From the NCBI RefSeq assembly GCF_005937985.2, contig NZ_CP042172.1:1-64000 (forward strand): a DNA stretch of 64,000 bases. Direction: 5' to 3'. The notes under the pieces are model-generated. The model did no database searches. It was not told the DNA's origin and saw nothing but the letters and a program-made list of their open reading frames with translations. A program made the position numbers and the translations under genes. The DNA comes from Arthrobacter sp. KBS0702 (GTDB lineage: Bacteria; Actinomycetota; Actinomycetes; Actinomycetales; Micrococcaceae). Shown here one piece after another: positions 1-12,429 of this stretch (its first letter is position 1; every line of letters starts with the position of its first letter).

Positions 1-1422
1 ATGACGGTAGACGAAGCCAACCACGCGAACACCGTCGGAAGTTCCTGGCGGCGGGTGGTCAGCCTCCTGGAGAACGACCACCGGGTCACCCCCCGGCAGC
101 GCGGCTTCGTGATCCTCGCCCAGGCGCAGGGCCTGATCGGATCCACCCTGCTGGTGGCCGTTCCCAATGAGCTCACCCGTGAGGTCCTGCAGACCCAGGT
201 CAAGGAAGCCCTCGACGACGCACTGCGCGATGTCTTTTCCGACGAGATCCGCTGCGCGATCGACGTCGACACCGAGCTGGTGCCGCTGCACGTGGAACCG
301 GAACCCACCGACGAGCTGTCCCTGGTGGCCGACCCCTTGGTGGAGCTGAAGCCCCAGCCGATGCTGCCGAGCACTTCCCACGAATTCGGCCGCCTCAACC
401 CGAAGTACGTTTTTGACACGTTCGTGATCGGTTCCTCCAACCGCTTTGCGCACGCGGCCGCCGTCGCTGTCGCCGAGGCCCCCGCCAAGGCCTACAACCC
501 GCTGTTCATCTACGGCGACTCCGGCCTGGGCAAGACCCACCTGCTGCACGCGATCGGTCACTACGCCCGCCGGCTCTACAGCGGCATTCGGGTCCGCTAC
601 GTGAACTCCGAGGAATTCACCAACGACTTCATCAACTCGATCCGCGACGATGAAGGCACAAGCTTCAAAACCACCTACCGCAATGTCGATGTCCTGCTGA
701 TCGATGACATCCAGTTCCTCGCGGGCAAGGACCGGACGCTCGAGGAGTTCTTCCACACCTTCAACGCCCTGCACAACAACAACAAGCAGGTCGTCATCAC
801 CTCCGACCAGCCGCCCAAGCTGCTTGCCGGCTTCGAGGACCGCATGAAGTCGCGCTTCGAGTGGGGCCTGCTGACGGACATCCAGCCGCCGGAACTGGAA
901 ACCCGCATCGCGATCCTTCGCAAGAAAGCCCTGAGCGAAGGCCTCTCCGCCCCCGACGACGCCCTGGAGTACATCGCGTCGAAGATCTCCAGCAACATCC
1001 GCGAGCTCGAGGGTGCGCTGATCCGTGTCACGGCCTTCGCGAGCCTGAACCGGCAGCCGGTGGATGTGGCCCTGGCCGAGATGGTGCTCAAGGACCTGAT
1101 CACCGACGACGGCGCCCAGGAGATCACCTCGGCGCAGATCCTCACCCAGACTGCCGACTACTTCAAGCTCAGCATGGAGGAACTCTGCAGCAAGTCCCGG
1201 ACCCGGACGCTGGTCACCGCGAGGCAGATCGCCATGTACCTGTGCCGGGAGCTCACGGACATGTCCCTGCCCAAAATCGGCCAGGAACTTGGCGGCCGGG
1301 ACCACACCACGGTGATCCACGCCGACCGGAAGATCCGCGAGCTCATGGCGGAGCGCCGCGTGATCTACAACCAGGTCACCGAACTGACTAACCGCATCAA
1401 GCAGCAGCAGCGCAATTCCTAA
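1..1422 (+). CDS. dnaA: Chromosomal replication initiator protein DnaA
   Basis: 473-residue AAA+ initiator that binds 9-bp DnaA boxes at oriC, opens the duplex and loads DnaB. The N-terminal domain I (about 1-100) is followed by a short acidic linker. The AAA+ core has Walker A GDSGLGKT at 172-179 and Walker B with D235-D236. The C-terminal helix-turn-helix carries the family signature [15 protein letters not shown] at about 431-445. Length is normal for Arthrobacter-type DnaA. The ATG at base 1 is the first base of the window, so its promoter and RBS cannot be seen and a longer upstream start cannot be excluded. It is followed by oriC and dnaN in the usual order. Identity is essentially certain. 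Confidence 0.98.
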   Translation: MTVDEANHANTVGSSWRRVVSLLENDHRVTPRQRGFVILAQAQGLIGSTLLVAVPNELTREVLQTQVKEALDDALRDVFSDEIRCAIDVDTELVPLHVEPEPTDELSLVADPLVELKPQPMLPSTSHEFGRLNPKYVFDTFVIGSSNRFAHAAAVAVAEAPAKAYNPLFIYGDSGLGKTHLLHAIGHYARRLYSGIRVRYVNSEEFTNDFINSIRDDEGTSFKTTYRNVDVLLIDDIQFLAGKDRTLEEFFHTFNALHNNNKQVVITSDQPPKLLAGFEDRMKSRFEWGLLTDIQPPELETRIAILRKKALSEGLSAPDDALEYIASKISSNIRELEGALIRVTAFASLNRQPVDVALAEMVLKDLITDDGAQEITSAQILTQTADYFKLSMEELCSKSRTRTLVTARQIAMYLCRELTDMSLPKIGQELGGRDHTTVIHADRKIRELMAERRVIYNQVTELTNRIKQQQRNS

Positions 1423-2024
1423 GCTCCCGCGCCGCGCACTCATACCTTATTAACAGTGTGCTGTGGACAACCCTGTGGATAGTTAAGGGGACAACCGCGG
1501 TTAATGGGCTTAAAACCCTTAAGGCGCCTGTGGATCGGCGAAACGGCCCAAAATGTTGTCCCCATCCACACCCTGTTTAAAACCTGCTCCACCCACAGTC
1601 CGTGAACAGGCCTTAACCGCGGAACTGCACCGCGAGATCGAGTTATCCACAGTTTCCACAGCAGTTATTAACACTACTAATCCCAAGAAAATGAAATTCC
1701 CTCAAACAACAGTTTCTTCTCGACCCTCCACCGGCCGGCCCAAGGCCGTGCTGAACCACGGCCGAGAACCACAGTGGTGTAACCCGGGGATGGGAGAACT
1801 CGGTTCTTGGGGCTAAGCTGTCTGCAGTGCGTCCGTCCCGGACACGCTCTTGTCATTCGCTTCCCGGAACCGGGGCCGGGTGACGGGCCTCCGGGGTGCA
1901 TGCACTTAGCTTTTTGGCGGCTCCGGCACGACGTCCGGAACCGCCATGGCACTAGGACTTTTAGTGCCGATTTTTAGTGATGATTCCTAGCGATGTCAGC
2001 AGCAATGAAAGGCGGCACCCTTCC
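1423..2024. other. oriC: Replication origin oriC (dnaA-dnaN intergenic region)
   Basis: Non-coding 602 bp between dnaA and dnaN. By eye there is one perfect DnaA box, TTATCCACA at 1643-1651. Near matches are TGTGGACAA 1462-1470, TGTGGATAG 1474-1482, TGTGGATCG 1529-1537, CCATCCACA 1562-1570 and GTTTCCACA 1652-1660. The first three face one way and the last group faces the other. A 9-mer TTATTAACA flanks both ends of the cluster (1447-1455 and 1665-1673). The stretch at about 1662-1720 is locally A/T rich and is the best candidate unwinding element. About 1720-2000 probably holds the dnaN promoter, but I could not assign -35 or -10 boxes with confidence. Confidence 0.88.
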
Positions 2025-3149
2025 GTGAAGTTCAGAGTCGAGCGGGACGTCCTGGCCGAAGCCGTGACCTGGGCCGCCCGGTCGTTGTCTCCGCGGCCGC
2101 CCGTTCCAGTGCTTTCCGGTCTGCTCCTCAAGGCCGAAGCCGGCACCGTGAGCCTCTCGAGCTTTGACTACGAGACCTCGGCCCGCCTGGAAATTCCTGC
2201 CGACATCAGCACCGAAGGCACCATCCTGGTTTCCGGCCGTCTGCTGGCCGACATCTGCCGCAGCCTCCCGTCCGCACCCGTGGACATCGAGACCGACGGC
2301 AACAAAGTCACGCTGAGCTGCCGCCGAAGCAGCTTCCACCTGGCCACCATGCCGGAGGCGGAATACCCGCCGCTGCCCGCACTTCCGCCCATCAGCGGCA
2401 CGGTGCCGGGTGATTCGTTCGCCCAGGCCGTTTCGCAGGTAATCATCGCGGCCAGCAAGGACGACACCCTGCCCATCCTGACCGGCGTCCGGATGGAAAT
2501 CGAAGACGACCTCATCACGCTGCTGGCCACCGACCGCTACCGGCTGGCCATGCGCGAAGTCCCGTGGAAACCCGCCACCCCCGGAATCTCCACGAGCGCC
2601 CTGGTCAAAGCAAAGACCCTGAACGAAGTAGCCAAGACCCTCGGCGGCAGTGGCGACATCAACCTCGCCCTCGCCGACGACGACAGCCGGCTGATCGGCT
2701 TCGAGAGCGGCGGCCGCACCACGACGTCCCTCCTGGTCGACGGCGACTACCCGAAGATCCGCTCGCTGTTCCCGGACTCCACCCCGATCCACGCCACCGT
2801 GCAGACCCAGGAACTGGTCGAAGCCGTTCGCCGTGTCTCGCTGGTGGCCGAACGGAACACCCCGGTCCGGCTCGCGTTCACCCAGGGTCAACTGCACCTC
2901 GATGCCGGCACCGGCGAGGACGCCCAGGCCTCGGAAGAGCTTGAAGCCCAGCTCACCGGTGAGGACATCACGGTTGCCTTCAACCCGCACTACCTCATCG
3001 AGGGCCTCAGCGTGATCGAGACCAAGTTCGTCCGGTTCTCCTTCACCACGGCTCCGAAGCCGGCGATGATCACCGCCCAACAGGACGCCGACGGCGAAGA
3101 CCAGGGCGACTACCGTTACCTGGTCATGCCGGTCCGCCTGCCCAACTAG
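2025..3149 (+). CDS. dnaN: DNA polymerase III sliding clamp, beta subunit
   Basis: 374-residue ring-forming processivity clamp that tethers Pol III and other DNA enzymes to DNA. I chose the GTG at 2025, giving MKFRVERDVLAEAVTW, because this is the conserved actinobacterial N-terminus and a purine-rich AAAGGCGG lies about 9 bases upstream. An in-frame ATG at 1977 would add 16 residues unlike the family. The three-domain clamp pattern is present: an N-terminal domain to about 120, a middle domain with ASKDDTLPILTGVRM, and a C-terminal domain ending YRYLVMPVRL, the usual clamp C-terminus. It follows oriC, and gnd follows 128 bp later. Confidence 0.97.
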   Translation: MKFRVERDVLAEAVTWAARSLSPRPPVPVLSGLLLKAEAGTVSLSSFDYETSARLEIPADISTEGTILVSGRLLADICRSLPSAPVDIETDGNKVTLSCRRSSFHLATMPEAEYPPLPALPPISGTVPGDSFAQAVSQVIIAASKDDTLPILTGVRMEIEDDLITLLATDRYRLAMREVPWKPATPGISTSALVKAKTLNEVAKTLGGSGDINLALADDDSRLIGFESGGRTTTSLLVDGDYPKIRSLFPDSTPIHATVQTQELVEAVRRVSLVAERNTPVRLAFTQGQLHLDAGTGEDAQASEELEAQLTGEDITVAFNPHYLIEGLSVIETKFVRFSFTTAPKPAMITAQQDADGEDQGDYRYLVMPVRLPN

Positions 3150-3185
3150 TCCCCACCGCCACCCTCGCCTCGCCTCGCAAGCTTG

Positions 3186-3234
3186 GCCAGGGAACCCTGG
3201 CGGCGTGGGCCCAGGCCGTTGTCGTCCTGGGCCC
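3186..3234. terminator. Two tandem hairpins between dnaN and gnd
   Basis: The 128-bp gap holds two inverted repeats: GCCAGGG/CCCTGGC (3186-3192 and 3195-3201) and GGGCCCAGG/CCTGGGCCC (3207-3215 and 3226-3234). Neither is followed by a T tract, only CAAAA. They may slow or partly stop transcription leaving dnaN, or protect an mRNA end. A true intrinsic terminator is uncertain. Confidence 0.35.
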
Positions 3235-3277
3235 CAAAACGACACCCGAAACCCCAGCGCAGAAAAGAGTTCACACC

Positions 3278-4162
3278 GTGCACATCGGACTGATCGGCCT
3301 TGGAAAAATGGGTTTCAACATGCGCGAACGCCTGCGCAAGGGCGGGGTCGAAGTCACCGGCTTCGACCGCAACCCGGACGTTACCGACGTCGCCAGCATC
3401 GACGAGCTGATCGCCGCGGTTCCGGTGCCCCGGGTGATCTGGGTTATGGTCCCCGCCGGCGACATCACCGACGCCGTGATCACCGAACTCGGCAGCAAGC
3501 TCGACGCCGGCGACCTCGTGATTGACGGCGGGAACTCGCGGTTCACCGAAGATCAAAAGCACGCCGCCGCGCTGGCTGAACTGGGTATCCACTTCGCCGA
3601 CTGCGGCGTTTCCGGTGGCGTCTGGGGTCTCCAGAACGGCTACGGACTGATGGCCGGCGGCGACGCGGCCGACATCGAACGGGCACTCCCGGTCTTTGAT
3701 GCGCTCCGGCCGGAAGGTGAGCGTGCGGACAGCTTCGTCCATGTGGGCGGTGTGGGTGCCGGACACTACGCCAAGATGGTGCACAACGGCATCGAATACG
3801 GCCTGATGCAGGCTTACGCGGAAGGCTATGAACTCCTCGCCGCAAAGGACATCGTCTCCGATCTGCCGGGAACCTTCCGGGCCTGGCAGAAGGGCACGGT
3901 CGTGCGCTCTTGGCTGTTGGACCTGATGGTCAAGGCCCTGGATGAGGATCCCGGGCTGGAATCCATCGACGACTACGTCGAAGATTCCGGCGAAGGCCGC
4001 TGGACCGTCGAGGAAGCGATCGCCAATGCCGTGCCGGCACCGGCCATCACCGCGGCCCTTTTTGCGCGCTTCTCCTCCCGCGAAGACAGCTCGCCGGCGA
4101 TGAAGATGGTGTCCGCGCTGCGCCACCAGTTCGGTGGCCACGCCACCCGGCCGGCCAAGTAA
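3278..4162 (+). CDS. gnd: 6-phosphogluconate dehydrogenase, decarboxylating (short NAD-type)
   Basis: 294 residues. Oxidatively decarboxylates 6-phosphogluconate to ribulose 5-phosphate in the oxidative pentose phosphate pathway. The N-terminal Rossmann motif GLIGLGKMG is at 4-12, the DGGNSRF substrate loop at about 83-89, and the catalytic-lysine motif AGHYAKMVHNGIEYG, with K166, at 161-175. At about 300 residues it belongs to the short GndA/YqeC-like class rather than the roughly 470-residue E. coli type; that class often uses NAD+. Start is the GTG at 3278; the preceding AAAAGAG is a weak RBS. A gnd gene between dnaN and recF is a hallmark of actinobacterial origins. Confidence 0.95.
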   Translation: MHIGLIGLGKMGFNMRERLRKGGVEVTGFDRNPDVTDVASIDELIAAVPVPRVIWVMVPAGDITDAVITELGSKLDAGDLVIDGGNSRFTEDQKHAAALAELGIHFADCGVSGGVWGLQNGYGLMAGGDAADIERALPVFDALRPEGERADSFVHVGGVGAGHYAKMVHNGIEYGLMQAYAEGYELLAAKDIVSDLPGTFRAWQKGTVVRSWLLDLMVKALDEDPGLESIDDYVEDSGEGRWTVEEAIANAVPAPAITAALFARFSSREDSSPAMKMVSALRHQFGGHATRPAK

Positions 4163-4184
4163 TTCCTGGAGTCCTGAAACCGGC

Positions 4185-5390
4185 GTGTACCTAGAACAAC
4201 TTTCGCTGACAGATTTCCGCAGTTACGCCCAGGTGGACCTCAGCCTGGAACCGGGGGTCACCGTGCTCGTCGGTTCCAACGGAATCGGCAAGACCAATCT
4301 GATGGAAGCGATCGGCTACCTCGCCACGCTGAGCTCGCACCGGGTCAGTACCGATGCCCCGCTGTTGCGCTTCGGTACCGAACGGGCCATGATCCGGGCC
4401 AAACTGGTCCGCGGTGACCAGTCCACCGTGCTGGAACTGGAAATCAACGCCGGCCGGGCGAACCGTGCGCGGATCAACCGAAGCAACCCGGTCCGTGCCA
4501 GGGACATCCTGGGCATCTGTCAGACGGTGCTCTTTGCCCCGGAGGACCTCGCCCTGGTCAAGGGTGACCCGTCGAACCGGCGCCGCTTCCTGGATGAACT
4601 GCTTGTCAGCCTGGTCCCGCGGCACGCTGCCACCCGCAGCGACTACGACCGGGTGCTGAAACAACGCAATGCCCTGCTGAAATCGGGCCGGACGGGCAAA
4701 TTCACCGCCGGCCATGAAGCCACCCTTGATGTCTGGGACCAACACATGGCCAGGGCCGGGGCCGAACTCCTGCACGCGCGGTTGGAGCTGGTCGAACGGC
4801 TGCAGCCCCACCTCAATAGCGCCTACGCCCAGCTCACCGACGGGTCCAAAGCCGCCGGCGCAATCTATCGTTCCACCCTGCAGGGGGCGTTTGACGACGA
4901 CGGCGAGGTTACTGCCGCATCCTCTGGCGCCGTCCCGGCCGATGGGATGGAAGACCTTCGCCCGCTGAGCGTCGACGAGCTCACCGAACGTTATGTCCGG
5001 GCCTTCGCGGCTTCCCGACGCAAGGAACTGGAACGCGGCATTTCCCTGGTGGGGCCGCACCGGGATGAACTGGAACTGGTCTTGGGCCAGGCCCCGGCCA
5101 AGGGGTACGCCTCGCATGGGGAAACCTGGTCCATGTGCCTGGCCCTGCGGCTGGCCGCCTACTACGTCATGCTGGACGATGCGCGCACCGGCGGGTCGGC
5201 GCCCATCCTGATCCTGGACGATGTCTTTGCCGAGCTGGACGTCCAACGGCGGCGTAAACTGGCGTCAATAGTCTCCGGCGCGGAGCAGGTCCTGGTGACC
5301 GCCGCCGTCGAGGACGACATCCCGGCCGAACTCGCCGGACGGCGGGTGAAGGTCATTCCGGGAGGACTCGATGAGCCGGACAAACCATGA
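4185..5390 (+). CDS. recF: DNA replication and repair protein RecF
   Basis: 401-residue SMC-like ABC ATPase that helps load RecA on gapped DNA with RecO and RecR. Walker A GSNGIGKT is at 30-37. The C-terminal half carries LILDDVFAELD, the RecF Walker B and D-loop region. I chose the GTG at 4185 (MYLEQLSLTDFRSY) because it gives the canonical family N-terminus; the longer in-frame ATG at 4134 lies inside gnd and adds 17 unrelated residues. It starts 22 bp after gnd and is followed closely by the DUF721 gene, as in other actinobacteria. Confidence 0.96.
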   Translation: MYLEQLSLTDFRSYAQVDLSLEPGVTVLVGSNGIGKTNLMEAIGYLATLSSHRVSTDAPLLRFGTERAMIRAKLVRGDQSTVLELEINAGRANRARINRSNPVRARDILGICQTVLFAPEDLALVKGDPSNRRRFLDELLVSLVPRHAATRSDYDRVLKQRNALLKSGRTGKFTAGHEATLDVWDQHMARAGAELLHARLELVERLQPHLNSAYAQLTDGSKAAGAIYRSTLQGAFDDDGEVTAASSGAVPADGMEDLRPLSVDELTERYVRAFAASRRKELERGISLVGPHRDELELVLGQAPAKGYASHGETWSMCLALRLAAYYVMLDDARTGGSAPILILDDVFAELDVQRRRKLASIVSGAEQVLVTAAVEDDIPAELAGRRVKVIPGGLDEPDKP

Positions 5391-5400
5391 GTGACAGACG

Positions 5401-5958
5401 ATGAATAAGGATACCGACGGCGGCCTGCAGCCGGGCCGCGACCCGGATGACATCGACGCCGCCCAAGCCGCCTTGAACCGGATGCGGGACGCGGCGGCCG
5501 CACGGGGTGAAATCCGCCGGAAGGCGCCGCCCCGCCCCGGAAGCACTCAGAAACCGGCCCGCAGCGCCGGAACCCGCGGATTCGCCCAGTTCCACGGCAC
5601 CGGCCGCGACCCGCTGGGGCTCGGCAAGGTGGTGGGACGGCTGGTGGCCGAACGCGGCTGGAGCTCGCCGGTGGCGGTCGGATCCGTGATGGCCCAGTGG
5701 CCGGCCCTGGTGGGCCCCGAGATTTCCGCGCACTGCACACCGGAGAGTTTCACCGATACGACGCTGCATGTGCGCTGCGATTCGACTGCGTGGGCCACCC
5801 AGCTGCGCCTGCTGAGCCTGAGCCTGCTGGAGAAGTTCCGCAATGAACTCGGCGAGGGCGTCGTGACCAGCATCCAGGTGGCGGGTCCCGCGGCACCGAG
5901 TTGGCGCAAGGGGGCGCGGACGGTCAACGGCCGCGGCCCGCGCGACACATACGGGTAG
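5401..5958 (+). CDS. DUF721 (DciA-like) family protein
   Basis: 185 residues. The N-terminal half is low-complexity and basic, rich in Ala, Arg and Pro (about 1-70). It is followed by a compact domain with GLGKVVGRLVAERGWSSPV and WPALVGPEISAHCTPESF, typical of the DUF721/DciA family. DciA-type proteins work with the replicative helicase in many bacteria lacking DnaC, so a helicase-loading role is likely by homology and by its place between recF and gyrB. The ATG at 5401 lies 10 bp after the recF stop, so cotranscription with recF is probable. Function in this organism is inferred. Confidence 0.88.
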   Translation: MNKDTDGGLQPGRDPDDIDAAQAALNRMRDAAAARGEIRRKAPPRPGSTQKPARSAGTRGFAQFHGTGRDPLGLGKVVGRLVAERGWSSPVAVGSVMAQWPALVGPEISAHCTPESFTDTTLHVRCDSTAWATQLRLLSLSLLEKFRNELGEGVVTSIQVAGPAAPSWRKGARTVNGRGPRDTYG

Positions 5959-8452
<2,494 letters not shown>

Positions 8453-8510
8453 CGGCCACGGCCCTGCATATTCCAGAACCGATATATACCTGAAACGGAA
8501 AATATAGACG

Positions 8511-11216
8511 ATGAGTGACGAAACACCCGAAGTCCCCGCCGCCGGTGCGGAGCCCGTGCTCGAAGGCAACGTTCTTGATACCGATGTGCTGACGGACCGC
8601 GTCGAGCAGGTCGACCTGCAGACCGAAATGCAGCGCTCGTACCTCGACTACGCCATGGCCGTGATCGTGGGCCGCGCGCTTCCGGACGTCCGCGACGGCC
8701 TCAAGCCCGTGCACCGCCGTGTGCTGTACGCGATGTTCGACGGTGGCTACCGCCCGGAGCGCTCCTTCAATAAGTGCGCCCGCGTGGTCGGCGAAGTCAT
8801 GGGCCAGTACCACCCGCACGGAGATACCGCGATCTACGACGCCTTGGTCCGCCTGATCCAGGACTGGACCATGCGCTACCCGCTGGCGCTGGGACAGGGC
8901 AACTTCGGCTCGCCCGGCAACGACGGCGCCGCCGCGCCGCGGTACACCGAAACCAAGATGGCCCCGCTGGCGATGGAAATGGTCCGCGACATCGACGAGG
9001 AAACCGTCGATTTCCAGGACAACTACGACGGCAAGAACCAGGAACCGACCATCCTGCCGGCGCGGTTCCCGAACCTGCTGGTGAACGGCTCCTCCGGCAT
9101 CGCCGTCGGTATGGCCACCAACATTCCGCCGCACAACCTCCGCGAGGTCGCCGACGGCGTGCAGTGGTACCTGGCCAACCCGACCGCGAGCCGCGAAGAG
9201 CTGCTCGAAGAGCTCATCCAGCGCATCAAGGGGCCCGACTTCCCGACCGGCGCCACCATCCTGGGCCACAAGGGCATCGAGGACGCGTACCGCACGGGCC
9301 GCGGTTCGATCACCATGCGCGCGGTGGTCAACGTGGAGGAACTCCAGGGCCGCACCTGCCTCGTGGTCACCGAGTTGCCGTACCAGGCCAACCCGGACAA
9401 CCTGGCCATCAAAATCGCCGAACTCGTCAAGGACGGCAAGATCTCCGGCATCGCCGACCTCCGCGACGAGACCTCGGGCCGCACCGGCCAGCGCCTGGTG
9501 ATTGTGCTCAAGCGCGACGCAGTGGCCAAGGTGGTGCTGAACAACCTCTACAAGCACACCCAGCTGCAGGACAACTTCGCCGCCAACATGCTGGCCATCG
9601 TGGACGGCGTGCCGCGCACGCTCAGCCTCGATGCGTTCATCCGGCACTGGGTTACGCACCAGATGGACGTCATCGCCCGGCGGACCCGTTACCGCCTGCG
9701 CAAGGCCGAGGAGGAAGCGCACATCCTGCGCGCCCTGCTGAAGGCCCTTGATGCCCTCGACGAAGTTATTGCCCTGATCCGGGCCTCGACTACCACCCAG
9801 GCCGCCCGGGACGGCCTGATGGAGCTGCTGGACATCGATGAGGTCCAGGCTGTGGCCATCCTGGACATGCAGCTGCGCCGCCTGGCCGCCCTGGAACGCC
9901 AGAAGATCCAGGACAAGCATGCCGAACTCGAAGCGATGATCACCGAGTACAACGCGATCCTGGCCTCCGAGGAGCGCCAGCGCGAGATCATCAGCACCGA
10001 ACTCGGCGAGATTGTCGCCAAGCACGGCGACGACCGCCGCACCAAGGTGCTGATGGGCTACGACGGCGACATGTCGATCGAGGACCTGATCCCCGAAGAG
10101 GAAATGGTCGTCACGATCACCCGCGGCGGCTACGTCAAGCGCACCCGCAGCGACAACTACCGCTCCCAGCAGCGCGGCGGCAAGGGCATCAAGGGCGCGC
10201 AGCTGCGCGGCGACGACGTCGTCGAGCACTTCTTCGTGACCACGACGCACCACTGGCTGCTGTTCTTCACCAACCTGGGCCGGGTCTACCGCGCCAAGGC
10301 GTACGAACTGGTCGAGGCGGCCCGTGACGCCAAGGGCCAGCACGTCGCGAACCTGCTGGCCTTCCAGCCGGACGAGCACATCGCCCAGGTACTGGACCTG
10401 CTCGACTACCAGCACGCCCCGTACCTGGTGCTCGCCACCAAGCGCGGCCTGGTCAAGAAGACGCGCCTGGAGGACTACGACACCAACCGCTCCGCCGGCG
10501 TGATCGCGATCAACCTGCGCGACGGCGATGAACTCGTCTCCGCGCAGCTGGTGTCCGAAACCGACGACCTAATGCTGGTCTCCCGCAAGGGCCAGTCAAT
10601 CCGCTTCACCGCCACGGATGAAGCCCTGCGCCCGATGGGCCGGGCAACCTCCGGCGTGACCGGCATGAAGTTCCGCGAGGATGACGAACTGCTGGCGGCC
10701 GACGTCGTACAGGACGGCTCGTTCGTCTTCATTGTCACCGAAGGCGGCTTCGCCAAGCGCACCGCGGTGGAGGAATACCGCCTCCAGGGCCGTGGCGGTC
10801 TCGGCATCAAGGTCGGCAAATACCAGGAAGAACGCGGCCACCTTGTCGGTGCCCTGATCGTCCAAGAGGAAGACGAGGTCCTGGTCGTCATGGAAGGCGG
10901 CAAGGTGGTCCGCTCCTCGGTCGCCGGCGTTCCGGCCAAGGGACGCGACACCATGGGCGTGATCTTTGCCAAGCCGGATAAGAACGACCGCATCATCGCG
11001 GTGGCCCGGAACAGCGAACGCGGCCTCGAGACCGAGGAAACTGACCCCGAAAGCGGCGCTGAACGTCCGGCCACGGAGCAGGATGACGTAACGTTGGCTG
11101 GAGAAACCGGATCACACGAGGGGTCCGCAGAGACAGAATCAGTACCGGCCCCGGAGTCAGATGAGTCATCAGGCCATGCCGAGCTGGACGAAGACAACAC
11201 CGGAGGTAACGCGTGA
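8511..11216 (+). CDS. gyrA: DNA gyrase subunit A
   Basis: 901-residue breakage-reunion subunit. The catalytic tyrosine is Y145 in AAPRYTETK. The quinolone-pocket helix reads [10 protein letters not shown] (101-110), with Thr106 at the E. coli Ser83 position and Asp110 at the Asp87 position, i.e. not an obvious resistance change. The C-terminal beta-pinwheel carries the GyrA-box motif QRGGKGIKG. After it there is a variable acidic Glu/Ser/Pro-rich tail of about 70 residues, common in actinobacteria. The gene end overlaps the next GTG by 4 bp (GTGA), implying translational coupling. Confidence 0.97.
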   Translation: MSDETPEVPAAGAEPVLEGNVLDTDVLTDRVEQVDLQTEMQRSYLDYAMAVIVGRALPDVRDGLKPVHRRVLYAMFDGGYRPERSFNKCARVVGEVMGQYHPHGDTAIYDALVRLIQDWTMRYPLALGQGNFGSPGNDGAAAPRYTETKMAPLAMEMVRDIDEETVDFQDNYDGKNQEPTILPARFPNLLVNGSSGIAVGMATNIPPHNLREVADGVQWYLANPTASREELLEELIQRIKGPDFPTGATILGHKGIEDAYRTGRGSITMRAVVNVEELQGRTCLVVTELPYQANPDNLAIKIAELVKDGKISGIADLRDETSGRTGQRLVIVLKRDAVAKVVLNNLYKHTQLQDNFAANMLAIVDGVPRTLSLDAFIRHWVTHQMDVIARRTRYRLRKAEEEAHILRALLKALDALDEVIALIRASTTTQAARDGLMELLDIDEVQAVAILDMQLRRLAALERQKIQDKHAELEAMITEYNAILASEERQREIISTELGEIVAKHGDDRRTKVLMGYDGDMSIEDLIPEEEMVVTITRGGYVKRTRSDNYRSQQRGGKGIKGAQLRGDDVVEHFFVTTTHHWLLFFTNLGRVYRAKAYELVEAARDAKGQHVANLLAFQPDEHIAQVLDLLDYQHAPYLVLATKRGLVKKTRLEDYDTNRSAGVIAINLRDGDELVSAQLVSETDDLMLVSRKGQSIRFTATDEALRPMGRATSGVTGMKFREDDELLAADVVQDGSFVFIVTEGGFAKRTAVEEYRLQGRGGLGIKVGKYQEERGHLVGALIVQEEDEVLVVMEGGKVVRSSVAGVPAKGRDTMGVIFAKPDKNDRIIAVARNSERGLETEETDPESGAERPATEQDDVTLAGETGSHEGSAETESVPAPESDESSGHAELDEDNTGGNA

Positions 11217-11812
11217 GTAATTCCGACTCATATCCCAAGTCGAGCAGCGGCCCCGGCGGCATGCGTCCGCCGGCTGCCGCCCCGCGGGTAAGCGCGCCGT
11301 CGCGACCCCAGCAGCGCCCGGCCGTCGTCGGCTCCGGCCAGCGTCCCGCCGCTCCCGGCCAGCGCCCGGCGGTCCCGGGACAGCGTCCTGAAGCCGCGGG
11401 ACAGCGTCCCGGCCAGCCGGGCCTCGTCAAGCCGGCTCCGAAGGCCAAGGTCCGCCGCGCACGCCTGCTGATCAGCAAAGTGGACCCCTGGTCAGTGCTC
11501 AAGATGGCCTTCCTGCTCTCCGTGGCGCTCGGCATCGTGACCGTCGTCGCCGCGATCGTGCTCTGGACCGTCCTGGACCTGACCGGCATCTTTGACCAGG
11601 TCGACGGCCTGCTCGGAACCCTGGCCGGATCCGAAAGCGGCGGTTTCGAACTGAAGAAGGTCGCCTCCCTCGGACAGGTTGCCTCTTTCGCAGTGATCAT
11701 CGCCGTGATCAACGTGGTTCTGCTGACCGCCCTGTCGATGCTGTCGGCAGTGCTGTACAACATCGCGGCCACCCTCGTGGGCGGCATCGGCGTCACCCTG
11801 ACGGACGACTAA
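11213..11812 (+). CDS. DUF3566 membrane protein (gyrA-linked)
   Basis: 199 residues. The N-terminal 80 residues are disordered, rich in Pro, Gly and Gln, with repeats of the GQRPA/GQRPE type. Then follows the DUF3566 domain with two transmembrane helices (about 102-125 and 156-190). Start GTG 11213 overlaps the gyrA stop and has a strong GGAGG at 11202-11206. This small membrane protein is conserved directly after gyrA in many actinobacteria; its function is unknown. The Mycobacterium counterpart near gyrA is a CwsA/DUF3566-like neighbour, so a cell-envelope or division role is a guess from context only. Confidence 0.88.
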   Translation: MSNSDSYPKSSSGPGGMRPPAAAPRVSAPSRPQQRPAVVGSGQRPAAPGQRPAVPGQRPEAAGQRPGQPGLVKPAPKAKVRRARLLISKVDPWSVLKMAFLLSVALGIVTVVAAIVLWTVLDLTGIFDQVDGLLGTLAGSESGGFELKKVASLGQVASFAVIIAVINVVLLTALSMLSAVLYNIAATLVGGIGVTLTDD

Positions 11813-11910
11813 AACCCGTACTTTTCCCGGAGAACACCCGGGGAAATGCCTCGATTTGAGATCGGGCCGGGATGTGCTGTAAAGTCATATCTCGGCCCGA
11901 TGAGGCATCG

Positions 11911-11984
11911 GGGCGTATAGCTCAGGCGGTTAGAGCGCTTCGCTGATAACGAAGAGGTCCCAGGTTCAAGTCCTGGTACGCCCA
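11911..11984 (+). tRNA. tRNA-Ile (GAT anticodon)
   Basis: 74-nt cloverleaf. Acceptor arms GGGCGTA (11911-11917) and TACGCCC (11977-11983), discriminator A11984. Anticodon stem CTTCG/CGAAG with loop CTGATAA gives anticodon GAT, decoding ATC/ATT. The T-arm is CCAGG-TTCAAGT-CCTGG. CCA is not encoded. Its location just after gyrA/DUF3566 is typical. Confidence 0.97.
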
Positions 11985-12043
11985 CGGAACCTGTACTGGT
12001 TCCTGTAAAGGTCCACGTCAAACTGGACCGGAACGGGGTGCAT

Positions 12044-12160
12044 GTGAAGAAGTTGCTGGTAGTTGCAGCTACGATCGCAGGCGTCCTGCTCTACAGGAAA
12101 GTGCAGGAATCCGAAGCCCGGAAGGCAGTCTGGAGCGAATCGACCGATACGGTTGATTAG
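12044..12160 (+). CDS. DLW-39 family small protein
   Basis: 38 residues beginning MKKLLVVAATIAGVLLYRKV from GTG 12044. A single hydrophobic N-terminal segment (about 4-17) is followed by a charged tail, ending in TDTVD. This matches the very small DLW-39 family found in actinobacteria beside the tRNA-Ile/tRNA-Ala genes near gyrA. The RBS GAACGGGG lies 5-12 bases upstream. An ATG at 12042 is out of frame and immediately followed by a stop, so GTG is the only usable start. Function unknown; a single-pass membrane peptide is likely. Confidence 0.8.
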   Translation: MKKLLVVAATIAGVLLYRKVQESEARKAVWSESTDTVD

Positions 12161-12231
12161 CCCGGATCCCCGGCAGGGAAGCTGGAAGCAGCTCTCCGGC
12201 ACGGGGGTATGATTGACGGGTTGCTTCTTAT

Positions 12232-12307
12232 GGGGGCATGGCGCAATTGGTAGCGCACCTGCTTTGCAAGCAGGGGGTTCGGGGTTCGAGTCCCCGTGCC
12301 TCCACCA
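12232..12307 (+). tRNA. tRNA-Ala (TGC anticodon)
   Basis: Cloverleaf with acceptor GGGGGCA (12232-12238) and TGCCTCC (12297-12303), discriminator A12304 and an encoded CCA (12305-12307). Anticodon stem CCTGC/GCAGG, loop TTTGCAA, anticodon TGC. The T-arm is CGGGG-TTCGAGT-CCCCG. It differs from the upstream tRNA-Ile, which lacks encoded CCA. A strong terminator follows. Confidence 0.97.
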
Positions 12308-12314
12308 TAGGAAA

Positions 12315-12351
12315 GGGTCCCGGTCAGCGGAAACGCTGGCCGGGGCCTTTT
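12315..12351 (+). terminator. Intrinsic terminator after tRNA-Ala
   Basis: Long GC-rich stem (GGGTCCCGGTCAGCG with CGCTGGCCGGGGCC, one G-T pair) around a GAAA loop, followed by TTTT. It lies 8 bp after the tRNA and closes the rightward replication/tRNA block. Confidence 0.85.
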
Positions 12352-12429
12352 GCGTTGTACCGGACGGTCCCAGGCGTAACGGGATGGCCCGGGACGGTGG
12401 CGCCCCCGCCGGGCCACTACTGTTGAGGC

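Noticed and set aside
1977..2024. Upstream ATG extension of dnaN
   Set aside because: Adds 16 residues not typical of clamps; GTG 2025 has better RBS and canonical N-terminus.
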